A stretch of 64,000 bases of DNA, from contig NC_090178.1 in NCBI RefSeq assembly GCF_024679245.1, forward strand, positions 1,379,353 to 1,443,352, given 5' to 3'. Below, piece after piece: positions 22,354-34,061 of the stretch. The stretch is from Pseudorasbora parva. Its lineage: Eukaryota > Chordata > Actinopteri > Cypriniformes > Gobionidae. The notes under the pieces were generated by a model. It was not told where the DNA came from. It made no database searches and was given only the letters and a program-made list of their open reading frames with translations. Within the stretch, counting starts at the first letter, position 1; each line of letters begins with the position of its first letter. The position numbers and the translations under genes were made by a program.

Positions 22354-22587
22354 CTGGGTTAAAAACAACCCAAGTTGGGTTGAAAATGGACAAAACCCAA
22401 TTGCTGGTTTAAAACAACCCAACCGCTGGGTTAAAACAACCCAATCTCTGTGTTAAAACAACCCAACCGCTGGGTTAAAACAACCCAATCTCTGTGTTAA
22501 AACAACCCAACCGCTGGGTTAAAACAACCCAATCTCTGGGTTAAAACAACCCAATCTCTGGGTTAAAACAACCCAACTGCGGGGTTA
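22354..22587 (-). repeat. 22-bp minisatellite, inverted block, about 10 copies
   Basis: Unit CCCAATCTCTGGGTTAAAACAA is the reverse complement of the 21113-21703 unit. Its outer edge (ATGCTGGGTTAAAAACAACC, GTTGAAAATGGACAAA) is found in reverse orientation at about 35735-35795 and 36521-36580, so it looks like the terminus of an interspersed element. Confidence 0.92.
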
Positions 22588-22744
22588 TGATTCTTCAAAT
22601 TTTTTTATGTGGTTGAGATTCAATAATCCTTTGAGTTTCTATTTATTAAACCAATTTACTTAATTGTATCAACTCAATTTTTTTATTTCAATAAACTCTA
22701 AATATTAAAGCAACCAGGTTACTTACTTTAACAGGATACTTAAG

Positions 22745-24302
22745 TTAAACGTGCAGTATGCAACTTTTGGCCACTAGGGGTCACTCATTCAAAATAATAA
22801 CAACAGACGTACTTTAATGACGTCGGGAAAGTGCGTGGGCTCATGGGAGTTGTTGTCATTATTGCCACTGTCAACCAGCGAATCTGGCATCTCCAGCAGA
22901 AAACATGTTCACTGACAAGGTAATTGTTATATTACATCTCTATTATTGTTAAGTTTAGTTACGGCTTTTCACGTTATGTAATGCCAATCTAATGAAATAG
23001 CAGCAAGCTACCGTTACTTAACAAACTTATCAGTAGCGTTAGCTAATGTGTGAGACAGAATGTTGTGCGGGCGGTCGCTATGTCAACACACCTATAAGTT
23101 GGTAGGCTATGTTGACATATTAACCGTGCATCATAATTTGAGTTACTCAAATTATAGATGTTGACATGGCATCCGCGATTGTCGAACATTCTGTATATCA
23201 ACTGTTCAATAAGGAAATACATTTCAATTTAGTTTATCATTACCAACATAAAACAGTAAATGAGAGAACCAGGACCAGCAATACGTTGTTCATTGGAACA
23301 CGCGCTGTGTCGCTCCCCACGTTCATCAATCATTCTAATAAACATTTATTTTGGAACTCAGAGATATATGAATAAGTAGATCATTATTAAATCGATATTA
23401 TATGTAGCTAGTATTAACATATGATAAAAGTGACGGTCAGCTTATATTAATTGACCAAGATAGTGGCATATTACCTTATGAAGCTAACGTTACTTTCTCC
23501 AGCTACATATAAAACCAATAATAGCTAGTCCATCTGCGTTTTACACATGACATCATCGTGTCACCAAATATACGGATAGAAATATACTTTTGAATCAGTT
23601 TTAAAAAGTCTCAGTTTCAGTCTCCAAAAACACAGAATCCGCCTGTTTGAAAAGCCGATGCAATACAAAATGTAACGTTATAGGCTACGTATTCAGCTAA
23701 ACACGTCTCAATGTGGTCAAGATCGCTATGCAATATGCAAACATACAGCATGTTATGATTATATGATTATTATGTTAGCTGAATGGTTACTTAAATGACC
23801 TGTTTATTAAAACGAAAGCGAGATCAGCATATCTCTCTGCAGTCCGAGCTTGTCACGAAGATTTCGCCATCTTTCAAAGGCTTCTCCAAGGTTTACACGT
23901 CTCTTGCTTCTTCTACTGTCCCAAAATCTTCTCGGGTCATTTTTTTTCACCCGTACGTTTGCGCTTTGTTGAGCTGGCAAAGAGTAGTCATGATCCATTA
24001 TCATACAGACTTTTTTATACGGGTGTTCCCCTTATACTGTCAGTGATCCTCTTTGAGTTTGGCGGTTCCGCCGAGTTCCGCAGGAAGCAAGACGCAAACG
24101 TGGATATGACGTGAAAGACTGGCGACATAACGGAAATAAAGACACGGTCCGTGTCTTCGAATTAAAATATTAATTTCTCTGGATTTAGAAGTTAATTGGA
24201 ACTGTCGGGATAATGTAAACACACAACTTTAAAAAATATATAACATAGATATAGTGATCTTTTATATTTTTAATGCTGAAACATTACATATTGTGCCTTT
24301 AA
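22745..24302. mobile_element. TTAA-bounded 1.56-kb DNA element nested in the MITE
   Basis: Starts TTAAACGTGCAGTATGCAAC and ends CATTACATATTGTGCCTTTAA; the ends pair imperfectly and TTAA is present at both edges. It separates two halves of a recognisable MITE, so the boundaries are well supported. It contains a short coding-like frame on the minus strand (23807-24004) but no transposase that I recognise. Confidence 0.72.
23807..24004 (-). CDS. Short element-borne ORF with a GEAFxRWRxLRD motif
   Basis: A 65-codon frame starting MIMDHDYSLPAQQ and containing RRVNLGEAFERWRNLRDKLG. A similar start (RVNLG-F-RWR-L---G) is, to my memory, widespread in predicted fish proteins tied to transposons; I cannot confirm this. 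The product is basic and lacks a recognised catalytic domain. It may be the first exon of an autonomous parent's gene retained in a deletion derivative. No in-frame continuation is seen. Confidence 0.4.
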   Translation of the reverse strand: MIMDHDYSLPAQQSANVRVKKNDPRRFWDSRRSKRRVNLGEAFERWRNLRDKLGLQRDMLISLSF

Positions 24303-24329
24303 ACCAACAAAAAAATAATAATAAATAAT

Positions 24330-24690
24330 AATAATGCGTTCAATTTATATAGCGCTTTTCTAGGCACTTTACATTGAAGGGGGGAATCTCCTCAACCACC
24401 ACCAATGTGCAGCACCACCTGATGATGCGACGGCAGCCATATTGCGCCAGAACGCTCACCACACACCAGCTGATTGGTGGAGAGGAGCCAATCAGGAGAG
24501 GGGGATTATTAGGAGGCCATGATGGACAGAGGCCAATGGGCAAATTTGGCCAGGATGCTGGGGTTACACACCTACTCTTTTTCCGAAAGACATCCTGGGA
24601 TTTTTAATGACCACAGAGAGTCAGGACCTCGGTTTAACGTCTCATCCGAAAGACGGATATCTTTCAATGACAGTGTATATTTAGAAAAAA
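24330..24690 (+). repeat. Dispersed repeat, ATTTATATAGCGCTTTTCTA class
   Basis: Contains TTTATATAGCGCTTTTCTAG, TCCTCAACCACCACCAATGT and TCTCATCCGAAAGACGG. A related fragment at 52940-53025 (ATTTATATAGTGCTTTC, CTCCTCAACCACCATGG) is interrupted by a microsatellite. SINE- or LINE-tail-like. Confidence 0.6.
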
Positions 24691-24874
24691 AACACCCTTG
24701 TATAGGTACAAATGCCCCAGGAAATCAATTTAATGTATTTAAGCTAATGTTATCAAATTTAATAACACAAAAAAGTTAATTTCCGTCACTGTGAACTCGC
24801 CACCGCATAAAATATGAATAATATGAGTCAAATGTCCACAACAGGCCCAAACCAGCACAAAAACACAGGTAGCA

Positions 24875-25530
24875 ACACCGCAAAAAATCCTCTTCTTCCT
24901 CAGTCATTCTGTCTTGTTTCCAGTCCAAATATAAAAATTCTTAAATCAAGATAAATTTACTAGATCAGTAAAACGACATAAGATATATTTTCTTGTTTTG
25001 TTGAAAATAATATCTAAATGAAGTGAGTTTTTGCTTAAAACAGGCAAAATGATCTGCCAATGGGGTGAGAAAAATAATCTTATTTCTGATTGAAATCTTG
25101 TTTCTGTCCCAAACAGAAATAGCCGGATCTCACGAAAAATGTGTAAAAATAGTAGGAGTTTGCAATGTCGTGGAATGTATACGGCAAAACTCATTTTGCC
25201 GTGCATATGATACGCACTTTATGGCGTATTATACATACGAACCCCCCACCCCACAACCCTAAACCTACCCAAGAGCGTGTCATATACGCCATAAAGTGCG
25301 TATCATATGCACGCCAAAATGAGTTTTGCCGTATACATTCCACGACATTGCACACTCGTATTATTTATACGCATTTATGTGTGATTGGGTTGATTTTTCT
25401 CACCCACCCCATTGGCAGATCATTTTGCCTGTTTTAAGGAAAAACTCACTTCATTTTGAAAGTAAGCAAAAACATCTTATGTCCGGAAACAAGACAAAAT
25501 ACTAAATAAGAAGAGCATTTTTTGCAGTGT
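24875..25530. mobile_element. CTGCAAAAAA-class foldback MITE with nested palindrome
   Basis: One of six copies in the window of a MITE whose two halves are near-complete reverse complements (hallmark GATCTGCCAATGGGGTGAGA). Left end ACACCGCAAAAAATCC, right end TTTTTTGCAGTGT. In this copy the centre is displaced by a second palindrome at 25161-25352. Confidence 0.8.
25161..25352. repeat. Palindrome inserted in the loop of another palindrome
   Basis: Arms of about 70 bases (25161-25231 and 25281-25352) around a C-rich loop; marker GGCAAAACTCATTTTGCCGT and its reverse complement. It lies at the symmetry centre of the MITE at 24875-25530. Confidence 0.85.
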
Positions 25531-26700
25531 AAAGACTACACGCATCTGATGGCAACTTTAAGGCAAGTTTTTTCTCAGAAGGTTTCAGCCAGTTTCTTCA
25601 GATTCAGATGCTATCAGATGTGCGTGTGTCAGCCTGCTCATTCTGCAAACACACTGAGAGATCAGACGAGGTTCAGCTCTGTTGATATGATGCTATTCTC
25701 CAGACACGGCGTAAGCAAGCAACGAGGGACGATGATATTAATGCCTTTGACAGTCAGATTATTTCTGCATCAGTTAAACCTCTGCATTGACGGACGGCTA
25801 TGGAAGTGAACCTGCCACACATCTCCGAGGATTATAACACAAAGGCAGGTTGTCTGAACATCGGTCCATACCCCACTCATATAGGCCGAACTGTTCAGGA
25901 TGTATCGCTGCAGGTGCCTGCTTGTTAACTGTATCTGGTGTCAGTGTTTTGATGAGCTCCATGTAATGCACTTTCGCAATCGGTTGAAGAACAGCAGTGT
26001 AAACATCCCTAGTCAAACAGCGGCTGAATATGTCAGCTCAAGCGCGGTGTTCTGGCAAACCTTGGCATCAGATTGGACTCTTTTGTCAAGCGTTTGGAAC
26101 GTCAATGCAAACTCCTTTCATCACTCCATCAACATTATGAAGTATCCTCAGTGCTGATGTATTTTCTTGTTGAGCTGGCTATATAAACAGCATTTAAAGC
26201 ATCATATACTCTCCCAGAATTTCTTATTGAAAGTTCAATGAAGTGACCCATTCTCCATTTTCCCATCACATCGAAACTTGCTATAAAACATTCTTAAAGT
26301 GGAAATAAAGTGCCTAATGAAATGTTTATTAATAATAATAATAATAAGAGTATTAGGTTAGGGTCAGAAATCGAGAGGGCTTTTATTTTTCCTTTTAAAG
26401 GGGCATCCATTTTATAATTTTAATAAATATAACTATTTACACTGTTATTATAATGTTACTGTACTACAATACTGAGGTGCAAATAGTGTGTATCTGTCAA
26501 GATAAAGCATATACATAGACTCTAATTACTATTTACACACATGGCAAAAAACTGTAACTTTTACATGCAGTAAAAAGAATAAATCACTAAATTAGGCCAG
26601 TGCGAATAACCGCTGCCTACAAATAGTTAACGCAATTAATGTAGCATCTGTTCTTTTTCTGTCATCTTCTGGCTATAGTGTTACAATATATGACCACACT
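25531..26700. other. Mostly single-copy stretch, no supported gene
   Basis: No clear repeat structure between about 25540 and 26170. Small frames occur (including a ~45-codon one at about 26030-26180) but none has a family signature. This could be unique intergenic DNA or hold regulatory elements; nothing in the sequence decides it. Confidence 0.35.
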
Positions 26701-26721
26701 CTTGTTCATGAACTGACTTTG

Positions 26722-26842
<121 letters not shown>

Positions 26843-27124
26843 CAGAAGAGAACGCACTGAGTATCCTCTTAAACGCAGTCTTAAATTAGTTAAATAACAT
26901 CTCAACTTATATTATTGATATTACTTATGTTAGATGCGCTTAATCGATTTGACCCCTAAAATATCCAGTATATGATCATGTAACTCTTATCTTGTTTGGA
27001 GTGTGTTCGGCTCGTGTCTCGACAGTCAGATGGAGTGTGTGTGTGATGTAATGTTGACTCTTATTGACTCAGGGCAGCCGTCTCACTCTGACTCTTATTT
27101 TTGTTCTGGCTCATCTGTTGTATT

Positions 27125-27227
27125 TAGGGTTGCCACCTTCAATACAGAAAAATAAGGGACGCCTGCCGCAGCGGTGGCCACACCCCTCGGGGCCACGATG
27201 ACCACAGTCCCAACTTAAAACCTAATT

Positions 27228-27312
<85 letters not shown>

Positions 27313-27745
27313 ACATTATAATAGGATATCTGCTATTGAAATCAGTGTGAACAGATGCGCTCAGTATAATACAGCTATGTCAATAAAAAACAGACTCAGC
27401 TGCTGTAACCTAGACGGGAGTAGGATAAGAAATTGCAAATTAACTTGAGTAATTTTATAGTGTTGTGAACAAAGATTTTGACTAAAATATTTGTCATTGT
27501 TTGCAGTAACACCATCCAAACAGTGAAACCACACCTAAATAACTGTAAATGATATAATATTCATTTCTTATTTTAATAAAACACTTAACAACATTTTTAT
27601 TTTTGGTAAGTTAAGTAAATATATTTATGTATTATTCCGTTTTTATAGTCTATTGTTAATTTTATAGTATTGGATGATGCAATTATTTAAATTTGTTAAG
27701 CATAACAAATAGTTGTTTATTTTATTCCTAAAACGTCCTATTTTG

Positions 27746-27812
<67 letters not shown>

Positions 27813-28585
27813 TATCTCTTATTAAAGTAATGCTTGTGTCTGACTGTACAACTTAACCTTAATAAACAAATCATACCATAACATCATTAATGTAGCCTAC
27901 ATTATTAACATTATTTCTTAATAGGCAGCATATGAAATCTAACGTTATCAATCAAAAAATTGAGGTGATTAAAAAAAAAAAAAAAAACATAACTGTCTGC
28001 CTCAGGAGATGCTTGAGGTGTGAAGAACTGTGCGACAGTGCTTTGATTTCGGTGAGCTCTTGCATTTAGTGAATGTTGCTCTCCCATTGCATGCTGTCTC
28101 ACATCTGACAGGCCAGCGTGCGCCACTGAAAACACTCGCCGACAAATAATTATTGTGCAATTGACTTGGTATTCATTGCCGCGGACACTTTCCAGCCAAA
28201 TATTTATTTCTTCCCACTCTCGTCTGTACCTCTGCATCCGCTTGCGTTTCTGCTCTGAAACTTTTACAGCTGGACGCGGGGGGTATTTGGACCTGCCTCC
28301 GCCATCGTTTCTAATGGATTCTGCCCATATAGAAAAGAACCTATACCTCTTCTGACTCTGATTGGCCGTGATTCACGACCCGTGAACCTGAAACAAACCA
28401 ATCAAACAAACCAACGACGGCAGCGACCCAATTAGGGGCAGAATAGGACGTGTCTTCACACAATGCGGATGGACCTATGTAGAATACGGGACAAATCGCG
28501 TCCCGTATTGCTTTGATACGGGCCGAGCCATTTTTTCTGAAAATACGGGACGATTCCGTATTTCAAGGGACGGGTGGCAACCCTA
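27125..28585. mobile_element. hAT-type element, 1.46 kb, with perfect 8-bp target duplication
   Basis: Ends TAGGGTTGCCACC and GGTGGCAACCCTA are perfect 13-base inverted repeats. The flanks GTTGTATT at 27117-27124 and 28586-28593 are identical 8-base duplications, diagnostic of hAT. The interior contains two TA microsatellites (27229-27311 and 27749-27810) and a short zinc-finger-like frame on the minus strand. No full transposase, so probably an internal-deletion derivative. Confidence 0.92.
27911..28237 (-). pseudogene. N-terminal transposase fragment with BED/TTF-like zinc finger
   Basis: Begins MQRYRREWEEINIWLESV and includes two Cys followed by RRVFSVAHAGLSDVRQHAMG and EQH, i.e. a Cys-Cys-His-His pattern in the FSVAHxGxxDxxxHxxGxxH style common in the N-terminal DNA-binding finger of hAT transposases and relatives. 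It ends in a phenylalanine run from an A-tract and then a stop. The catalytic and dimerisation domains are absent. Its location inside a hAT element with intact ends fits a remnant of the parent's first coding exon. Confidence 0.6.
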
Positions 28586-28846
28586 GTTGTATTATTAATA
28601 TCAGGCTCTCTCACTGTAAGTCAAAGAATACGTGATGAAGTAGTTGTCAGCTGTGTTCATCCAGCGATGAGCTGTGTGTGTGTGTGTGTGTGTGTGTGTG
28701 GTTTCCCCATCCCATAGATCTGCTGGAGATCAGAGTGTAGAAATCAAGGTAACACTATTTTTTATGATTCTCACAGGCCCTGTCTTTCGTTTGAAAACGC
28801 ATCTTTTCTCTCCGTTTTGGCCTTCCCTTCACACTGAGACGGCGTT

Positions 28847-29060
28847 TTAAAGGGATAGTTCACTTTAAAATGAAAATTCTGTCATCCTTTACTCACCCTC
28901 AAGTTGTTTCAAACCTGTATGAGTTTCTTTCTTCAGCTGAACACAAGGGAAGATATTCTGAAGAATGTCAGTAACGGTTTACTGGAGCCATTGACTGCCA
29001 TAGTATTTTTTTTCCTACAATGGCAGTTTATGGCTCCAGTTAACCGTTACTGACATTCTT
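28847..29060 (+). repeat. MITE end, AGGGATAGTTCAC class
   Basis: Contains AAAGGGATAGTTCACTTTAA, TTTACTCACCCTCAAGTTGT and CTTTCTTCAGCTGAACACAA, an abundant fish MITE layout. An internal inverted pair (ACTGGAGCCATTGACTGCCA and its near-complement) surrounds 28985-29055. Confidence 0.65.
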
Positions 29061-30325
29061 TACTCGCGATAGGATAGCGCTACAACCAACCAGAGCAACG
29101 AAGGTGAAACAGAGCTTGTTGATAGCATAGACGGTTGACAGATTTAACATTCGCTGTATCCGGTCGGCTGAACTCCGAACACATCTTCCCTTCTTCAGAA
29201 TGACTTCAGTGCCGTTCTTTGTTCTTTTCTCAGAGAAAAGGTCCTTTCACACCGGACGTGTAAGGAAAAAGCGCAACGAAAAAAGCGAATATTTCGCGTT
29301 AAAACCATTCACATCAGCCGCGACACGAATTTGCGACGCTTCAGAGCTCCAACATACCAAAACATTCGCGGCGACAGCTGAGAAAACACGGACACTTCAT
29401 CATTCAGTGAAGACGAGCTTTTCATTTTATTTAAAGGACCGAGAGGAAGGTCTTAAAGAACAGAGTCTGAAGGGGAGGATGCTAATCTTGAACAAGAGGT
29501 AAAACTTTATCATGGCCGGTTCTGAACTTACTTTCTAAAGTCTGTGGGACAATTTGAGGATCTCCTCCAGAGACGGCAGCGCATCTGACGAGACAAACCG
29601 CGCACTTCAGGAACCAATCGATCCGAGCAGATGTGTCCAGTTCAGTCACAATGTGAACATTTCACTCACATGGGCACAACACGTTCACTTTCCATAATCG
29701 CAGATACAATGTTTAGAAAAAAATCAACTATTTATAAAAGGTTATATATTGCTGTCTGTATCATACAGTGGGCAAACACAGCTGCAGCTGTAATCTCCTG
29801 AGAAAGCGCCATGCCTGGCAAAGGTTAAAGTTAATTGAATAGCTTGTGACATCAACTGGACATTTCATCAGCTTTGTTTCCTTGTATGTGATTGGTTGAA
29901 GCCGTTTTTGAGGGCGCTAGAGTAAAAAAAAAAAAATCGACATCAAAATGCAAAAAATAAATGCCGTTTTTTCGCCGCAGCACATTCGCGTTCGGTGTGG
30001 AAGCGCTCATTACAGCTGAACGAAAAAAAAAAACATTGCGCGAATTATTCGCACGTAAAAATCGCGTCCAGTGTGAAAGGGCCTAAAAGCTTAACTCTAG
30101 TCTTCCAGAGTCGCGGTCAAAGCTGATTCGCCAGTTTCTGTGTTTACTAGAAGCACGAGCGCAACTCGGCCGTCATTGTTAGGCCCCGCCCACCGACTCT
30201 ATACATGATGTGATTGGCCCGACCAGAGTTTGTCTTTTACAGCTCAGAAGGGTATTGAGAGTTGCTAGATGACACTTGCAGCAGATTAGATTTGCTGCCG
30301 CTAGGGTGCGTCTAGATTACTACAG
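29060..30325. repeat. Dispersed repeat copy carrying a MITE (empty partner at 55720-56170)
   Basis: Excluding 29240-30083, this segment matches the reverse complement of about 55720-56135; shared text includes TAGGATAGCGCTACAACCAA, AGTGCCGTTCTTTGTTCTTT and TTTGCTGCCGCTAGGGTGCG. The 55-kb copy reads straight through the junction at TCTCAGAGAAAAG, giving the pre-insertion state. Confidence 0.85.
29240..30083. mobile_element. DNA element with GGTCCTTTCACAC / GTGTGAAAGGGCC ends
   Basis: About 844 bases bounded by inverted repeats GGTCCTTTCACACCGGACG-like (left) and CGTCCAGTGTGAAAGGGCC (right). AAAA flanks it on both sides, a possible 4-base target duplication, and a paralogous empty site lies near 55970. 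The interior has CG-rich GCGAA/TTCGC motifs and one 100-codon open frame (29200-29502, crossing the boundary) with no family signature. Confidence 0.75.
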
Positions 30326-30351
30326 CGCTCTACAATCATTTTACAATGCGG

Positions 30352-30551
30352 CGAGAATAGTTATTGTGCACAAAAATCTAAATAACGACTTCATCCACCA
30401 AAGTTATTGTTGTGAACTTGACGCATGCGCAGATATGACGCAGCTCCGCCGTTCATGACCCAGAAGAGGAGGAGCGAGGCCGACACGGAAGACAATAACT
30501 TGCCGGATAAAGTCTTTATTTAGATTTTTGTGCGCACAATAACTATTCTTG
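30352..30551. repeat. Foldback segment with ~33-bp arms
   Basis: AATAGTTATTGTGCACAAAA at about 30355 is mirrored by TTTTGTGCGCACAATAACTA at 30527; the arms extend about 33 bases. Followed at 30560-30804 by the AGATGGGCTGTGTG...GTGAACTAACCCTTTAAG repeat that also ends at 62117. Confidence 0.75.
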
Positions 30552-30559
30552 TGTCATTG

Positions 30560-30804
30560 TAAAGTGATTGTCCAGCCGCTGTAGTGAGATGGGCTGTGTG
30601 TCGATGTGTTTAGGGCCTTTATGGGTCTTGTGAGTGGGAATGGATTGAATGCCAATGGAGGCCTATCTGAAGCCTTTCTCAGCTTTACACTAAAATATCT
30701 TCATTTGTGTTCTGAAGATGAACGAAGGTCTGACGGGTGTCCAACCACATGAGGGGGAGGAATTAATGGCATCATTTTAATTTTGGGGTGAACTAACCCT
30801 TTAA
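30560..30804 (-). repeat. MITE end, AACTAACCCTTTAAG class
   Basis: Same family as 61870-62117: both contain GTGAGATGGGCT, CCTTTATGGGTCTTG and GGTCTGACGG, and both end in a GTGAACTA..CTTTAAG terminus. Confidence 0.75.
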
Positions 30805-30851
30805 GTAAAAATCAGTTATTACAACTTCCACTTTTAGTAATATTTGACCAG

Positions 30852-33175
30852 TACCCAGCCAACATTGCCTTGTGGGCCCCATGTGGGTTTTTGATGGGCT
30901 GTCACTTGGGCCCTGCATGGGCAACCCAAGTGGGGCCCGTATAATTTTGTCCATCGGCTCCACATGGGCCCCATGTGTGTTAGCCCACAGGGGCAGATGA
31001 TGGGTCCATAGTGGGCTCCAAGTGGGGCACATTTGTGTGTTCATTATAGGGGCCAACATGGGTCCCATATGGGTTCTAATAAATGGGGCCAATGTGGGCC
31101 ACATGCAGAACCCTTATGGGGCCTAAATGGTTTGATGACAGTCTCTTGATGGGCTCATACTGGGCCCATATGGGTAACCCAGGTAGCACCCATTTGGGGC
31201 CTACATGGGTCTGCCCATATGGGTTGATGACGGGATCCAGATGGGTGTTATGTAGGGCTCTTATGGGCCACAATGGCAAGAGATTGAAGAGATATAGATG
31301 GGCTACCATATTTTCCGTTTGGGTTATCTTATAGTAAACCCCTAAATACAAACATTACATGTAGTCCACTAACTACACTAAAGTGTTAAAAGTATTCAAT
31401 GAACAGAAACCAGTAGTTCATGCTTTAGTTTATTATGCAAGGTTTATTTGGAATAGTTGGAAAATGACTTACTACATTTACAACTTTATAATACAAAAGT
31501 ATCAAAAGTACAGTCTAAAATAATGTGTTTCACAAACAAATAAAAGAAAAACAGTGCAGCTCCTCACTCCTCTGTCAGTCATCGCTCTCCCAACAGCCCT
31601 TTGAAGAAGACCAAACAAATGAATCAACCATTGAGCCTCCTTTTGGTTTACCCTATGTCGGACATAAACAGATGGCGAAGAAACGACACACGCTAACTGC
31701 AAAATAATTCAGAATTAAGGTGAAGAATTAAGTGTGAAACCATCAGAAACCCTTTAGTCTCCAGCAGCACAATTTTCCAGAACTGCAACCTACCTGGAGT
31801 CTCCAGAAGTGAAGGTGTCAGGATCTCAGAGACTTCAGTTAGCTAAAGAATCCTAAAAAATGACCCCAACTTGATAAGAATCACAAGCTGATGTGTTGTA
31901 AAATTCATGGTTATGATTATGGTTACAAACCTGTCTTGGAGTATCACCAGCTCTGCAAATGTTGTATGTCTCCCTATATCTGACACACCCATTTGAGGTT
32001 TTTCAGTCTGATGAGCTCATGAGTTGATCAGGTGTGATAGATGTGGGAGCCGTTATATAATTAATTATAAAGTGAAGATCGTGGTGTAACCTACTAAGAC
32101 TGAGTATTACCAAATCCTTCTGAAGGCATTACAAATTATTTGTAACAGTATTCTAAAGTGTTACTATATTTGGCATCTTTTGTGCATTTGTTATTTAAAT
32201 TAGCACTAAATAAAAAAGGGAAAAAGCACAGACAGCTGAGTGAGGAGATGGATAAAGCTCCTCAGATCTCATTGCTCAGTGGAAACTAGTTGTTCTGTGA
32301 CAACATAAACGTCTATTAAAGATCTATTTAAAATTAAACATTTGAGAATGGAAATATTTCCCTCAATGTGCACACTTTTAGAATTAAAGCTAAAATGGTC
32401 CCTGTATGGCGCTTTTCTGTGATCACAATACAATTTTTTATTGCCTTTTTTCTCTGTATCCACAGGCTCTTGATGCCTGTTACCACTAAATGGCATGATC
32501 TTTAGTCAAATTGGAATTGTGCTGGCCTTTTTAGGTTTTGAATAGATTGACGTCACATTGTGTCAAAATAACAATACAAAATATTTCAAGGGTGATATTA
32601 GTGTGCTATCTATCCAGTCAACCTTTGGAATTGACTGTGTTTGCACTTGTCTTGACTGTGAATGAATTAGACCACTGAGTTGCCCATTTTCAACCCATGA
32701 ACTCATTTCCCATTAGTGAACCATCTAGGTCCTACATAGGGAGCCCAGCTGGGTTTGTGGGAAGAACTACATTTATTAATATACAAAAAATCTCAAAGTG
32801 CTACAGACTTAAAACAATCAACAAAATTTTTTTTAAAATAAAATGGAAAAATTAAGAAGTTATATATAAACTTTTGAAATACTTAAATTGCAATAAATGT
32901 AATCAGTTGTTAGGGTTAGGCTGTTACCCACAATTGTACAAAAACAAAACCAACTGCAAACAATAAAATGTTACAATTCTAAATATAGCCCAAATGTGGC
33001 CCACATGGGACCCTCAAATAAACAATATGGGCAACCTAACTGGGCCCCACAACTTTATCCAAGATGGGGCCCACATTCAGCCCATCAAGCTGCCCACCCT
33101 GAGCCCATGCCCAGATGACGCCCATGTAGCCCAGCTAAACCCCATGTGGGCCCACATGGACATGTTGGCTGGGTA
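30852..33175. mobile_element. 2.3-kb element with TACCCAGCCAACAT termini and GGGCC-rich ends
   Basis: TACCCAGCCAACAT (30852-30865) and ATGTTGGCTGGGTA (33162-33175) are perfect inverted repeats. About 460 bases inside the left end (30852-31310) and 190 inside the right end are built of degenerate CCCATGTGGGCCC / TGGGCC words; the interior (31320-32980) is AT-rich. No transposase frame. I cannot assign a superfamily. Confidence 0.75.
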
Positions 33176-33590
33176 GTACCTTTACTTTTACTCCAGTAAT
33201 GAAGTTGTGTAGGTTGTCCACCTCTGCCCTGTACGGTCCTCCATGTTTTGGTTACACCAGTTTGGCGTGACTTTGCCTGGAACATTTGCCTGCATTTATA
33301 CTGCTATTGTCCCAGTTTATGTGCTATTCATTCACAGTTGCTCATATGCATTACTTTGCACACTCACAGTCCTGCAAGGGTGACAGAAAATGTACGTGCA
33401 TGTGCTGACCTGTGACAAAATAGACCAACATAACGGCTGACCGGGTGCCTGGACACATCAGTGAATGGTTTGATATTTTGCTAAATAAAATGATCCTGCC
33501 AGAAGAATTGTGTGATAACTTTAAGATGTCGGTATCATCTCAGTGAACTTTTATGAGGTTTTATGCCTCACTGTGGATGAGAAACTTTTA

Positions 33591-34005
33591 TACACTGCAA
33601 AAAAAGCTTTTCTTACTCAGTATTTTTGTCTTGTTTCTAGTCAAAATATCAAAAAATTCTTAAAATAACAAAACATTTACTAGACAAGCAAAAGTAATTG
33701 TCTTGTTTTGGGGAAAATAACTCAAAATGAAGTGAGTTTTTGCTTAAAATAAGATAAATAATCTGCCAATGGGGTGAGAAAAATAATCTTGTTTTCTGTT
33801 TGAATTAAGATTATTTTTCTCACCCCATTGGCAGATTATTTATCTTATTTTAAGCAAAAACTCTCTTCATTTTGAGTTATTTTCCCCAAAACAAGACAAT
33901 TACTTTTGCTCGTCTAGTAAATACTTCTTGTTTTAAGAATTGTTAGATGTTTGGACTAGAAACAAGACAAAAATACTGAGTAAGAAGAGCATTTTTTCCA
34001 GTGTA
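33591..34005. mobile_element. CTGCAAAAAA-class foldback MITE, copy 2
   Basis: A 415-base near-palindrome. Left half up to CTGCCAATGGGGTGAGAAAA is mirrored on the right; ends ACACTGCAAAAAAAGC and GCATTTTTTCCAGTGT. The minimal copy used to recognise the family. Confidence 0.88.
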
Positions 34006-34061
34006 AAACATTAGTGTGTGTGGACGGAGTTTTCAGTTTTCAAATCTATCCGGATTAATTT

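Larger units (their letters stand above)
22593..24316. mobile_element. AACCTGGTTGCC-class MITE (right half), interrupted
   Basis: 22593-22744 matches the right part of a MITE family with further copies at 36855-37236, 46275-46667, 47347-47706, 49525-50411 and 53913-54287; hallmarks are TGTATCAACTC and CAACCAGGTTACTTACTTT. The last bases (ACCAACAAAAAA) follow at 24303 after a 1.56-kb TTAA-bounded insertion. Confidence 0.7.

Noticed and set aside
26030..26180. Short peptide GVLANLGIRLDSFVKRLERQ
   Set aside because: Looks protein-like, but the frame is only about 45 codons between stops, without convincing splice sites or a known family.
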